A DNA stretch of 43,285 nucleotides, from positions 1 through 43,285 of the forward strand of contig JAPPNJ010000167.1 in the NCBI GenBank assembly GCA_028818705.1, given 5' to 3'. Position numbers and translations under genes: made by a program. Under the pieces are notes generated by a model. The model was not told the DNA's origin, ran no database searches, and was given only the letters and a program-made list of their open reading frames with translations. This DNA comes from Candidatus Poribacteria bacterium (GTDB lineage: Bacteria > Poribacteria > WGA-4E > WGA-3G). Numbering within the stretch: position 1 is the stretch's first letter; every line of letters begins with the position of its first letter. Shown in pieces: positions 15,259-23,628 of the stretch.

Positions 15259-16933
15259 TTCCGTTCTCCTTAAGAAAAAGCACCTGATTTGCAGCAATAT
15301 CTCTAATTGACTGTTCCATCCCGTTTTGCCAGCGTACGGCGATACTGTCTACCTGTTCATAATCTCCAAGCCCGAAATGGAGGGTGAGATCCTGTTGTGA
15401 GAGATAGCCGTCTCCACTCCTCACTTCACGGGTCTGTGTGAGTCCGCCGGTGGTTATCTCAACACGCGTGCCGATTGCATCCGTGGAACCGCTCCTCCCA
15501 ATTAATCGAATTTGCAGCCAGTTTTTTCGGTTACCGCCATCGTTACGTAAAAGCCGAGGCGGTGTGTTGGAATTCGTTACTACAACATCAATGTCGCCAT
15601 CTAAATCGTAGTCTGCAAAGGTAGCCCCACGACTCACATCTTCAAGTTTCATACCAGCACCGAGGGTTCCAGAGGACTCGGTAAAGGTTCCATCACGGTT
15701 ATTTCTGAAAAAGAGATTGCGTTGCCCATAAGTGCCTTCCTGTCCAAGTTCGGCGAGATTCTCGTGCAGATGTCCGTTGGCGACGAAGAGATCTTGATAC
15801 CCATCGTTATCATAATCAATAAAGGCGGTTGCCCAGCCGAGATATGGATAGGTGACCTGCGCCGTTTTTGTGGTGGCGGTTGCATCTGTGAAAAAGCCGT
15901 CCGTATCGTTATGATAGAGGGTGTTTGTCTGTTGGGCATAATTGGTGACGGTGAGATCAAACCACCCATCGTTATTCCAATCGCCAAACGCTGTTCCCAT
16001 ACCGTTTTCAGCAGCACCGTCTTCACTGAGTGCCACTCCGACCATGAAACCGATCTCCTCAAAAGTGCCATCGCCGTTATTACGGTAAAACAGGTTTTCC
16101 GTAGAATCATTGGCGATGTAAATGTCGGGCGCTCCATCGTTATTATAATCGCCCCAGACAACACCTAATCCCTTACCAGTCGTATTGTAAATGCCTGCTG
16201 ACTTGGTAACGTCGGTAAACGTGCCATCGCCGTTATTCCGATAGAGGGTATCCGACTGCGCGGGAAAATTATCAGGTTCACAATAGGCACGGAGATCCTT
16301 CTCCTTAAGACCACACCACGGATTTACAGCAATGTCAAAGACGATGTAGTTGACGACGTAGAGATCAAGGTCGCCATCGCGGTCATAGTCAGCGAAAGCA
16401 CAACCGGTGCTCCAACGTGATTCGGTCACACCTGCAGCCTCGGTGACATCTGTAAACGTGCCATCGCCGTTATTCCGATAGAGACGATTGGTGCCGTAGT
16501 TTGTGACATAAAGATCCAGTTGTCCGTCGTTATTGTAATCGCCAACGGCACATCCGTGTCCATAACCGGTATCTCCGACACCAGCGCCTATGGTGACATC
16601 AGTGAAGGTAGCATCGCCGTTATTCCGATAGAGACGATTGGTAGGGGTTTCTTCAGCAATGTAACCAGGGAGCGGAGCACCGTTAACGAAATACAAATCA
16701 GCGTCGCCGTCAGCGTCGTAGTCAAAAAAAGCGGCACCAGAACCGAGCGTCTCCATAAAATATTTTTGTCCACTACGTCCATCCACGTGCTTATAGTGGA
16801 TACCCGCTTCCTGCGTTACATCAACGAACTGGATACCGGCGTGCGAATCTGTAGGAGAAGCCGTGGCGCTTCGTGCGAAAACTGTGAGGAGGATAAGAAG
16901 GTAGATGCAGGTACTGTTATTTCGTCTTTTCAT
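15251..16933 (-). CDS. Exported FG-GAP/VCBS repeat protein with ASPIC/UnbV domain
   Basis: A 560-residue exported protein: signal peptide in the first 25 residues (LLILLTVFARSATA), then at least six repeats of the form RLYRNNGDGTFTDVT...A-DYDxDGDLDLYV. These are FG-GAP/VCBS units with calcium-binding DxDxDG loops, likely a seven-blade beta-propeller. The C-terminal 80 residues (NWLQIRLIGRSGSTDAIGTR to FGLGDYEQVDSIAVRW) are an ASPIC/UnbV domain. Such proteins are abundant in marine Planctomycetes-like and Poribacteria genomes; their function is unknown, probably extracellular adhesion or binding. It overlaps the upstream TPR gene by 17 bp and the ComEA-like gene by 8 bp, so the three form a coupled operon. 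Confidence 0.9.
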   Translation of the reverse strand: MKRRNNSTCIYLLILLTVFARSATASPTDSHAGIQFVDVTQEAGIHYKHVDGRSGQKYFMETLGSGAAFFDYDADGDADLYFVNGAPLPGYIAEETPTNRLYRNNGDATFTDVTIGAGVGDTGYGHGCAVGDYNNDGQLDLYVTNYGTNRLYRNNGDGTFTDVTEAAGVTESRWSTGCAFADYDRDGDLDLYVVNYIVFDIAVNPWCGLKEKDLRAYCEPDNFPAQSDTLYRNNGDGTFTDVTKSAGIYNTTGKGLGVVWGDYNNDGAPDIYIANDSTENLFYRNNGDGTFEEIGFMVGVALSEDGAAENGMGTAFGDWNNDGWFDLTVTNYAQQTNTLYHNDTDGFFTDATATTKTAQVTYPYLGWATAFIDYDNDGYQDLFVANGHLHENLAELGQEGTYGQRNLFFRNNRDGTFTESSGTLGAGMKLEDVSRGATFADYDLDGDIDVVVTNSNTPPRLLRNDGGNRKNWLQIRLIGRSGSTDAIGTRVEITTGGLTQTREVRSGDGYLSQQDLTLHFGLGDYEQVDSIAVRWQNGMEQSIRDIAANQVLFLKENGNE

Positions 16934-18224
16934 TTGCCTCCCTCATCCTTGTCAAAGTCCGTTGAAAAGCCTCATTTTCGGGTTCCATTTCGACCGCAGT
17001 TTGAATTGCTTTTAGGGCATCTTCACGTTTGCCTACCTGAAAATAAGCCAGCGCGAGTGTCTGCATATATTGCGGTGCTTGTGTCAAGTGGAACGCTTTT
17101 TCGGCGTGTGTGATGGCATCTTGTAATTGGATGTTTTTCAAAATGTAAAGCCTCGCTAAGGCATTTAGTGCATAGTGTGCGTTGGCATCCAATTCCAAGG
17201 CTGCTTGAAATGCCGAGATTCCCTTGTCGATCTTTCCATGTTTTGCGTAAACAAGCCCAAGTTGGTATTGCTTCAGTGGGTTGTTAGGTTCAATGAGAAT
17301 GGCGCGTTCACGGTCATCAATCTCTTGCGCGATTGCGTTGAGTTGGCGGTAGATTTCCATAGCGCGTTTACCCTCTTCTGGTTGTTTAAGTCGGAAGAGT
17401 GCTTGCGCGAGGTTATAGTATGCCCCAACGTGGTCATTCTGTTGTGAGATAACGCGTTGGTACTCCATAGCGGCGCGTTGAAATTCGCGTTTCTTCGTGA
17501 GCACTAAGCCGAGGCAATAACGAGCGGCAGTAAATTGTGGATCGTAACGGACAGCCTTTTCTAAAAGTGGAAGTGCTTTATCTAACTCGCCCTGCTTTTG
17601 GTAGATAGCACCTAAATTGCCGTTCGCCATTGGGAGGTTTGGCGCTTGGGCTAATGCGGCTTTGTAGTACTGGATCGCCCTCTCCTGCTGTTTGACGGCT
17701 TCATAGCAGGAAGCGAGATTGGTCATCGCGGTGGAATGGCTGGGGGAACGTTTGAGGCTTTCGTGATAGGCTTCAATCGCTTCCTCGAATTGATCCACTT
17801 TCTGATAGGCAGATGCGATACCGAGCCATACTGGCAGTGATTCGGGGTGTTTTTGGGTAAGATTCTGATACACTCGGATGGCATCATCAAAACGCTCGGT
17901 TTTCGCGTAGAGCAAGGCGAGGTTGGATTCAGCCTGCATCAGACCGGGGGCTATATGCAGTGCGCGTGTGAGAGCTTCTTCAGATGCAGGAAAATCACCA
18001 AGCTGGAGGTAAATTGTGCCTAAGGCGGCGTGTGCTTTAGCAAATTCTGGATGCAAATCAATTGCACGGTGAAGATATTGAAGTGCCTGTGGGTACTCGC
18101 TTCGACGTGCGGCTTGCATACCGCTGGCGTAGAGGTCTTGGGGAGTTTGCGCGACAGCACCCGACGCGATGCTAACAAAAACGATTAGGAGATAGGCAAC
18201 GAACGATACGCCTTTTTGCGACAT
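16917..18224 (-). CDS. Exported tetratricopeptide repeat protein
   Basis: This 435-residue protein has a signal peptide (LLIVFVSIASGAVA, cleavage near residue 25) and about ten consecutive TPR units such as AKAHAALGTIYLQLGDFPAS and ADINPxx-like helices, ending in a short charged tail. It should form a superhelical scaffold in the periplasm or outer layer. TPR proteins next to ASPIC/UnbV proteins recur in these bacteria, so the two products may interact. It heads a three-gene operon with its own promoter (18247-18276). The last codons overlap the next gene. Confidence 0.88.
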   Translation of the reverse strand: MSQKGVSFVAYLLIVFVSIASGAVAQTPQDLYASGMQAARRSEYPQALQYLHRAIDLHPEFAKAHAALGTIYLQLGDFPASEEALTRALHIAPGLMQAESNLALLYAKTERFDDAIRVYQNLTQKHPESLPVWLGIASAYQKVDQFEEAIEAYHESLKRSPSHSTAMTNLASCYEAVKQQERAIQYYKAALAQAPNLPMANGNLGAIYQKQGELDKALPLLEKAVRYDPQFTAARYCLGLVLTKKREFQRAAMEYQRVISQQNDHVGAYYNLAQALFRLKQPEEGKRAMEIYRQLNAIAQEIDDRERAILIEPNNPLKQYQLGLVYAKHGKIDKGISAFQAALELDANAHYALNALARLYILKNIQLQDAITHAEKAFHLTQAPQYMQTLALAYFQVGKREDALKAIQTAVEMEPENEAFQRTLTRMREANEKTK

Positions 18225-18246
18225 GACTGTTTATCCTCCGCTGCTC

Positions 18247-18276
18247 ATTTTAGCCTGAGATAGGACCTCGCGTCAA
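18247..18276 (-). promoter_or_regulatory. Promoter of the TPR-UnbV-ComEA operon
   Basis: TTGACG (18271-18276) and TAAAAT (18247-18252) on the minus strand with an 18-bp spacer, 23 bp before the ATG at 18224. The leader is short and contains GGAGGA. Confidence 0.55.
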
Positions 18277-18357
18277 GGATTTATTGTTAGATTACGCTTG
18301 CTCTATAACACCTTCTCTGTTAGAATAGGCAGATAATTCATGATTGGAGAAAATGTT

Positions 18358-19383
18358 ATGGAAATTGTGGTAGATTCAGCGAAGTTACACGATTTCGCTC
18401 GAACGCTTTGTGAAAAGGCAGGACTGCGTTCGGAAGATGGAGAGACGATCGCGAGCCATCAGGTACAGACAGACTTACGCGGTGTGCATTCACACGGCAC
18501 ACGCGCCTTGCCGGGCTACCTCAATCTTGTTCTTGAGGGGAAAATGAACCCACAACCCGACCTCAGCATTGTTACAGAGGGACCGAGTTTCGCTGTTGTT
18601 GATGGCAATAATGGGATGGGACATCTGGCAAGTACGTTGGCGATGGAAACAGCCATAGCAAAAGCCAAAACGACCGGTATTGCAGCTGCAGGGGTTCGCA
18701 ACGCTGGACATTTCGGTGCAGCGGCGTGCTACTCAATCATGGCGGCAGCGAACCAGATGATCGGATTCTCGACAACGAACACAGGGGGAGCCTCTATTGT
18801 GGCGCCGGGTGGTGCGGAAGCCGTAGTTGCCAACAACGCGATGAGTTATGCGTTGCCTACTGGTGATGGACATCCGGTCGTGTTGGACATGGCGTGTGGT
18901 GTCTCGGCGTGGGGGAAAATCGGTACACTGCGGATGTATGGCAAACCGATTCCCGAAGGGTGGCTTATAGATGAGACAGGGCAACCTACAAGCGACCCAG
19001 AGAAGGGACGTTTTCTCGCACCTGCTGCGGGACCACGGGGTTACGGCTTGGCATTTGTTATGGGCATTCTCGCCGGACCTTTGAGCGGTGGTTTGATGGC
19101 TTGTAATAAATCGGGCGACCCATCTGAACACTTCTTCTTCGCAATGGACGTTGCGAGTTTTACGGATTATGACGGTTATGTCGAGGAAATTCAGCGGGGT
19201 ATCGGCAAAATTCACACCTCGAAAACGGCGGAGGGCGTGGAGCAAGCCTATCTACCCGGTGAAATCGAGTGGAATAACTATGATAACTACCTTGAAAACG
19301 GCATTCCGATCCACGTAGACCATCTAAAGGGTCTTGCTGGCATTGCTGAGAAGTTAGATGTTCCAATTTGTTGGGAGTGGTAG
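18358..19383 (+). CDS. Malate/L-lactate dehydrogenase (Ldh_2) family protein
   Basis: A 341-residue NAD(P)-dependent dehydrogenase of the Ldh_2 (YlbC/ComC) family. LRGVHSHGTRALPGYL holds the conserved RGxxSHG segment; GIAAAGVRNAGHFGAAACYS the catalytic-His region; LDMACGVSAWGKI and RGYGLAFVMGILAGPLSGG the cofactor and dimer parts. Members reduce or oxidise 2-oxo/2-hydroxy acids such as malate, ureidoglycolate or 2,3-diketogulonate; the substrate is unclear. ATG 18358 with GGAGAA 7 nt upstream is preferred to ATG 18340. It lies 61 bp before the transporter gene, probably one operon. Confidence 0.88.
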   Translation: MEIVVDSAKLHDFARTLCEKAGLRSEDGETIASHQVQTDLRGVHSHGTRALPGYLNLVLEGKMNPQPDLSIVTEGPSFAVVDGNNGMGHLASTLAMETAIAKAKTTGIAAAGVRNAGHFGAAACYSIMAAANQMIGFSTTNTGGASIVAPGGAEAVVANNAMSYALPTGDGHPVVLDMACGVSAWGKIGTLRMYGKPIPEGWLIDETGQPTSDPEKGRFLAPAAGPRGYGLAFVMGILAGPLSGGLMACNKSGDPSEHFFFAMDVASFTDYDGYVEEIQRGIGKIHTSKTAEGVEQAYLPGEIEWNNYDNYLENGIPIHVDHLKGLAGIAEKLDVPICWEW

Positions 19384-19444
19384 GAGAGGATAACAACGCG
19401 TCGTCTCAATCGGCAGTCAAAGTTAAAGGAGGGAAGAGAAAAAT

Positions 19445-20941
19445 ATGGCAGAAACGAAAGAACGTGTAGATGGTGGTGCGCTTCCCGATTGGGAGGTTGA
19501 TGATTTACCTGCACCGCCGCCGTATCAATTTGGAAAAGCGTTTCGGAATATCTTGGGTCCTGGCATTATTGCGTTAGGTGGTTCAATTGGAAGTGGTGAG
19601 TGGCTGCTGGGTCCTGCGATTACCGCACAATACGGAGGTAGATTGCTCTGGATTGCGACAATCGCCATCTTGCTTCAGGTCATCCTGAATACAGAGGCGA
19701 TTCGCTATACGCTTTACACTGGCGAACCGATGATGAGCGGTTACATGCGGTGTAAACCAGGTGCGCCTTTCTGGATGACTTTCTATTCAGGTATAAACTT
19801 TTTCGGGATCTGGCCCGGTTGGGCGATGACGGCTGCAACGGCACTCGCTGCCGCATGGCTCGGCTATATGCCCCAAGATGCAGATGGTGGAACCGTCCGT
19901 GTGTTTGCATATCTCATCTTTTTTTCTTGCTTAGGGATTGTACTGTTCGGAGGAAAAATTTACAACTCGCTTGAGAAGGTCCAACTCTTCATGGTGGTCT
20001 GGATCATCAGCTACCTTATCATCGTAGATCTGTTTATGGTGTCGCCGAAAGTGTGGTGGAGTGTTATTAAAGGGTTCTTTAGTTTCGGAGCACTCCCTAC
20101 TGCTGGAGCAGATGGACAGGTAAATTGGCTGTTGGTTGGTGCGTTTGCTGCGTATGCGGGCAGCGGTGGTTTAGGCAATGTCGGCATTACCCATTACGTA
20201 CGCGATAAAGGATGGGGGATGAGCAGTCTTGTTGGTGCAATTCCCTCCATGATTGGTGGACAGCACGTAACACTCTCACACTGGGGCAAAGTGTTTCGCA
20301 TCACACCGGAGAACCTACAACGGTTCAAGGAGTGGTGGAAATATGTCCGATTTGAACAATATTATATTTGGATGATCGGGTGCTTCGTCGGTATTGCGTT
20401 GCCAGCGATGTTGACCTTGCAGTATGTGCCTCAGGGACAGGAAATGGAACAGTGGTCGGCAGCGGCAATGCAAGCGCAGGGACTTGAGGCAAAAGGCGGT
20501 AGAATTATGTGGTATCTCACACTGCTCTGCGGTTTCTGGGTGTTATTTTCGACGCAACTCGGTGGTGTAGATGGCGTACCGCGCGGTTTTACCGATATTA
20601 TTTGGACTGGCGTGAGGCGTGCAAGTAGCTTGGGTGAACAGAACGCAAAATGGATTTATTATCCAATTCTGGCGGTCTATATTGTCTGGGGCATTATTGC
20701 GATGTATCTCGCCAAACCGTTCTTTATGATTCTTGTATCGGCAACGATTGGTGGGTACCTTCTTGTATTTTCGGCGATACATACGCTTTACGTGAATCGC
20801 AAGTTCTTACCGCCGGAGATACAAGCTCCTTTGTGGAAACAGATTGGATTGGTGTTGTGTGCAGGTTACTATTCGATATTCGGGAGCATTACTGTGTATC
20901 AAAAGGTGCTTGTCCCTTATGTATTTCCGATTTTTGGGTAG
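19445..20941 (+). CDS. Nramp-superfamily-like membrane transporter
   Basis: This 498-residue integral membrane protein has about eleven hydrophobic segments. The first (ILGPGIIALGGSIGSGEWLL) has the Nramp/APC TM1 layout, but the metal-binding DPGN of true Nramp is replaced by GSGE. The TM6 MPHN motif also has no counterpart; its likely position reads AAYAGSGGLGNVGITHYVRD. It is therefore a distant Nramp-type carrier, not a demonstrable Mn/Fe transporter. Organic substrates are conceivable given the upstream dehydrogenase. AAGGAGGG lies about 11 nt before the ATG. Confidence 0.75.
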   Translation: MAETKERVDGGALPDWEVDDLPAPPPYQFGKAFRNILGPGIIALGGSIGSGEWLLGPAITAQYGGRLLWIATIAILLQVILNTEAIRYTLYTGEPMMSGYMRCKPGAPFWMTFYSGINFFGIWPGWAMTAATALAAAWLGYMPQDADGGTVRVFAYLIFFSCLGIVLFGGKIYNSLEKVQLFMVVWIISYLIIVDLFMVSPKVWWSVIKGFFSFGALPTAGADGQVNWLLVGAFAAYAGSGGLGNVGITHYVRDKGWGMSSLVGAIPSMIGGQHVTLSHWGKVFRITPENLQRFKEWWKYVRFEQYYIWMIGCFVGIALPAMLTLQYVPQGQEMEQWSAAAMQAQGLEAKGGRIMWYLTLLCGFWVLFSTQLGGVDGVPRGFTDIIWTGVRRASSLGEQNAKWIYYPILAVYIVWGIIAMYLAKPFFMILVSATIGGYLLVFSAIHTLYVNRKFLPPEIQAPLWKQIGLVLCAGYYSIFGSITVYQKVLVPYVFPIFG

Positions 20942-20981
20942 ATAGATACGATACAGATTTAATGGTTTGTTAGGGACAACT

Positions 20982-21041
20982 GGCGAGGAATGTAAAACTA
21001 AGACGAATTATGCTTCAGTAGCATAATTTGGAAACCTCGCC
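20982..21041. repeat. Nested GGCGAGG repeat with inner palindrome
   Basis: GGCGAGG (20982-20988) and GGAAACCTCGCC (21030-21041) form the outer stem. Between them AATTATGC (21006-21013) and GCATAATT (21021-21028) form an inner perfect stem with a seven-base loop. The layout matches the larger nested element at 12142-12368. Confidence 0.6.
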
Positions 21042-21059
21042 TACCCATTTTAATGCAGA

Positions 21060-21085
21060 AGGGACGAGGCACGGAGACCTCGCCC
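21060..21085 (-). repeat. GGGACGAGG/CCTCGCCC hairpin
   Basis: An imperfect stem of the same family lies directly after the nested element and 44 bp past the stop of cobA-hemD. On the minus strand it could slow or end transcription of the tetrapyrrole operon, but no T-run follows. Confidence 0.4.
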
Positions 21086-21128
21086 AACATTATATTGTAG
21101 GTGAAGTTAGGGCATCTCATACCACAAA

Positions 21129-22655
21129 TTATGCTTCAAGGATTGCTTCTACAAGGCTCTCCACAGAGGCGTTTTTTGCAATTACGTCAACTTGCACGCC
21201 ATATCCCACCGCTGTCTTTTGCGTCGTGGGACCGATGACGGCGACTTTAACATCAGCGAGTAATACGGCAGGTGCGTGTGAGGAAAACATCTCTAAGAAG
21301 TTGGTAACCGTTGAAGAACTGGTAAACGCGACAAAATCAATCCCACCATCCAAGAGGTCGGCTTCGATTTCATCTCGCCTTTTATCGCCACCGCTTGCTA
21401 CTTTGACGGTATCGTAGAGTGGAACATCATCGACGAGTGCTCCCTTCTCGCTCAAACCGTTGGGTAGATCGGCAGTGGCAATTTTAGCGCGTGGTAAGAG
21501 GATTTTCTTATCGCGGACATCCCCTATTTCAGCGGCGATGGTGCTTCCGCGGGAGTGTGATGGCACAAAATCAGGCTGGATACCGATACGGTTTAGCACT
21601 TCAACTGTTTTTGGACCAACTGCACAGATTTTACTCGTGCCGAACGCTCGTACATCTTTCCCGTTCTCTCGTAAGCGTTCATAGAAAATCTCCACGGCAT
21701 TAATACTCGTGAAGACAATCCAATCGTATTCACTTACGGAGTTTATATACGCGCTGTTAACATTGATCGGTTGAATTTCTATAGTAGGGAATTGGATAAC
21801 TTGGGCACCCCTCGCTTCCAAGAGGTCTGCGAATCCACTTGCTTGTGCGCGTGCGCGTGTAACAAGAATCCGTTTTCCAAAAAGTGGCTTGGTGTCAAAC
21901 CACTGGAGCTGCTGGCGTAGTCGGTTGACTTCACCGATGACGATAACAGCAGGACTTTTCAGTTGGGCTGCCGCCACCTTTCGGACAATATCTTCGAGGG
22001 TGCCTTGAACGACTTGCTGCTGTGGTGTCGTTCCGACGCGGACTAAACTAACAGGTGTCTGTGGATCTCTGCCGTGTGCCATCAGCCGTTTGGCGATTTG
22101 ACGGAGATGGGCGACTCCCATGTAGACAACAAGCGTATCCACCGCTGTAGCGAGCCCTTCCCAATTGATGTTTGAGCCGGGACGCAACGCAGCGGAATGT
22201 CCGGTAACGAATGCCACCGACGAAGCATAGTTGCGATGGGTGACTGGGATGCCTGCATAAGCGGATGCGGCAATCGCGGACGTAATCCCCGGAACTATCT
22301 CAAATGGAATGCTTGCTTCAGTGAGTGCGACTGCTTCTTCACCACCTCTCCCAAAGATGTAAGGGTCACCGCCTTTGAGACGAACGACAATTTTGCCAGC
22401 TTTCGCATGTTCAACAAGTAATTGATTGAGCTCAGCCTGGCGCGTTGTTCGGATTCTTGGATCGGGCGCTCGGATTTTCTCGGTGTGTGCGGGACAATGT
22501 TCGAGTAGGGCATCGTTGAGTAGTAGATCGTAGACGACAACATCGGCACGTTGAAGACACTCTACACCCTTGAGTGTGATAAGTTTTCGATCGCCGGGAC
22601 CTGCACCCACAATGTAAACGATACCGCCGCTCGGTTTGTTTGGAGATGCGTTCAT
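21129..22655 (-). CDS. cobA-hemD: Uroporphyrinogen-III C-methyltransferase/synthase fusion
   Basis: A 508-residue bifunctional protein. Residues 10-250 are CobA/SUMT: VYIVGAGPGDRKLITLKGVE, VRLKGGDPYIFGRGGEEA and GIPVTHRNYASSVAFVTGH are SAM-binding motifs for methylating uroporphyrinogen III at C2 and C7. Residues 255-508 are HemD: RILVTRARAQASGFADLLEA, DWIVFTSINAVEIFYERL and KICAVGPKTVEVLNRIG, which close hydroxymethylbilane to uroporphyrinogen III. The fusion channels substrate toward siroheme or cobalamin. Ten bp separate it from hemC, making it the last gene of the operon. The Met8-like gene upstream supplies the next step. Confidence 0.95.
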   Translation of the reverse strand: MNASPNKPSGGIVYIVGAGPGDRKLITLKGVECLQRADVVVYDLLLNDALLEHCPAHTEKIRAPDPRIRTTRQAELNQLLVEHAKAGKIVVRLKGGDPYIFGRGGEEAVALTEASIPFEIVPGITSAIAASAYAGIPVTHRNYASSVAFVTGHSAALRPGSNINWEGLATAVDTLVVYMGVAHLRQIAKRLMAHGRDPQTPVSLVRVGTTPQQQVVQGTLEDIVRKVAAAQLKSPAVIVIGEVNRLRQQLQWFDTKPLFGKRILVTRARAQASGFADLLEARGAQVIQFPTIEIQPINVNSAYINSVSEYDWIVFTSINAVEIFYERLRENGKDVRAFGTSKICAVGPKTVEVLNRIGIQPDFVPSHSRGSTIAAEIGDVRDKKILLPRAKIATADLPNGLSEKGALVDDVPLYDTVKVASGGDKRRDEIEADLLDGGIDFVAFTSSSTVTNFLEMFSSHAPAVLLADVKVAVIGPTTQKTAVGYGVQVDVIAKNASVESLVEAILEA

Positions 22656-22665
22656 CAGAATTTAC

Positions 22666-23577
22666 CTATAATCTTAACAGTTCAGTTGCCCCACTATTTT
22701 GAAGTTTTTCGGCTACGATTCTACCCAAGCGTTCTGCTGCGTCTGGTGCCCCAGCAGCTATTTCTACAACACGATGGATCCCCTCAGGATGGCACACAGC
22801 AGCGATAAGTGAAAGTTCACCATCCACATGCCAAGCATAAGCGCCAACCGGTACTTGACATCCACCACCGAGGCTTCCCAACACAGTTCTTTCAGCAGTA
22901 ACTTCAGCGACCGTCTCAGAATCGTTTAGAGGTGCGAGCAGTGTTTTGACAGTGCTATCTCCCTCCCGTGTCTCAACCGCAAGGGCACCCTGCCCGACAG
23001 CAGGCACCATTCGTTCTGTATCAAAATATTGTGTGATAATTTCCGGTTCGAGGAGGCGCTTAATGCCGGCTGCAGCGAGAATAATTCCGTCGAGGTCAGT
23101 TTCGCGAAGCTTGCGTAACCGCGTATCAATGTTCCCTCGAACATCAACGACCCTCAGATTCGGACGCATGTGAAGGAGTTGTGCTTTTCGACGTGGACTC
23201 GTAGTGCCGATCTTTGCCCCACCGAGTAAATCTTCCAAAGGAAACCCTGTAGCAGTGATAAGCACGTCCCGCGGGTCTTCTCGCTCCAGAATAGCGGCAA
23301 TGCAGAGCCCACTCGGCAATTCCGTGGGAAGATCCTTTAAGCTATGGACAGCGAGGTCGATGTCACCTGTTAAGAGTGCGTTCTCTATTTCTTTCGTAAA
23401 AACGCCCTTACCGAGTCCAACGAGAGAACGGTCTTGAATGGTGTCCCCGGTGGTTTTGATGATTCGTAGGTGAATTTCAAGCTCCGGGAAAAGCCTCTCC
23501 AATTGCCTCTTAACAAACTCCGCCTGCCAGAGCGCGAGTTGACTACCACGTGTGCCAATTGTGAGCGAGTTGTGCAT
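22666..23577 (-). CDS. hemC: Hydroxymethylbilane synthase (porphobilinogen deaminase)
   Basis: A 303-residue HemC of normal length that polymerises four porphobilinogens. IGTRGSQLALWQAE starts the family; VHSLKDLPTELPSGL contains the catalytic Asp loop; TSPRRKAQLL and DVRGNIDTRLRKL hold the arginines that bind acetate and propionate groups. LGGGCQVPVGAYA carries Cys240, the attachment site of the dipyrromethane cofactor. It is 51 bp from hemA and 10 bp from cobA-hemD, in one transcript. Confidence 0.96.
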   Translation of the reverse strand: MHNSLTIGTRGSQLALWQAEFVKRQLERLFPELEIHLRIIKTTGDTIQDRSLVGLGKGVFTKEIENALLTGDIDLAVHSLKDLPTELPSGLCIAAILEREDPRDVLITATGFPLEDLLGGAKIGTTSPRRKAQLLHMRPNLRVVDVRGNIDTRLRKLRETDLDGIILAAAGIKRLLEPEIITQYFDTERMVPAVGQGALAVETREGDSTVKTLLAPLNDSETVAEVTAERTVLGSLGGGCQVPVGAYAWHVDGELSLIAAVCHPEGIHRVVEIAAGAPDAAERLGRIVAEKLQNSGATELLRL

Positions 23578-23628
23578 TAAAATTCCTTATGGTTTAAAGG
23601 GGCGTATAGAGACTGCGGTATAGGTTTT

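Noticed and set aside
15722..16168. 148-codon ORF on the plus strand opposite the FG-GAP gene, and similar antisense frames
   Set aside because: They mirror the GAT-rich DxDxDG repeats of the real gene and have no ribosome site or family resemblance.
18281..18309. TTATTG-17-TATAAC as a promoter for the Ldh_2 gene
   Set aside because: The -10 is good but the -35 matches only two consensus bases, too weak to list.
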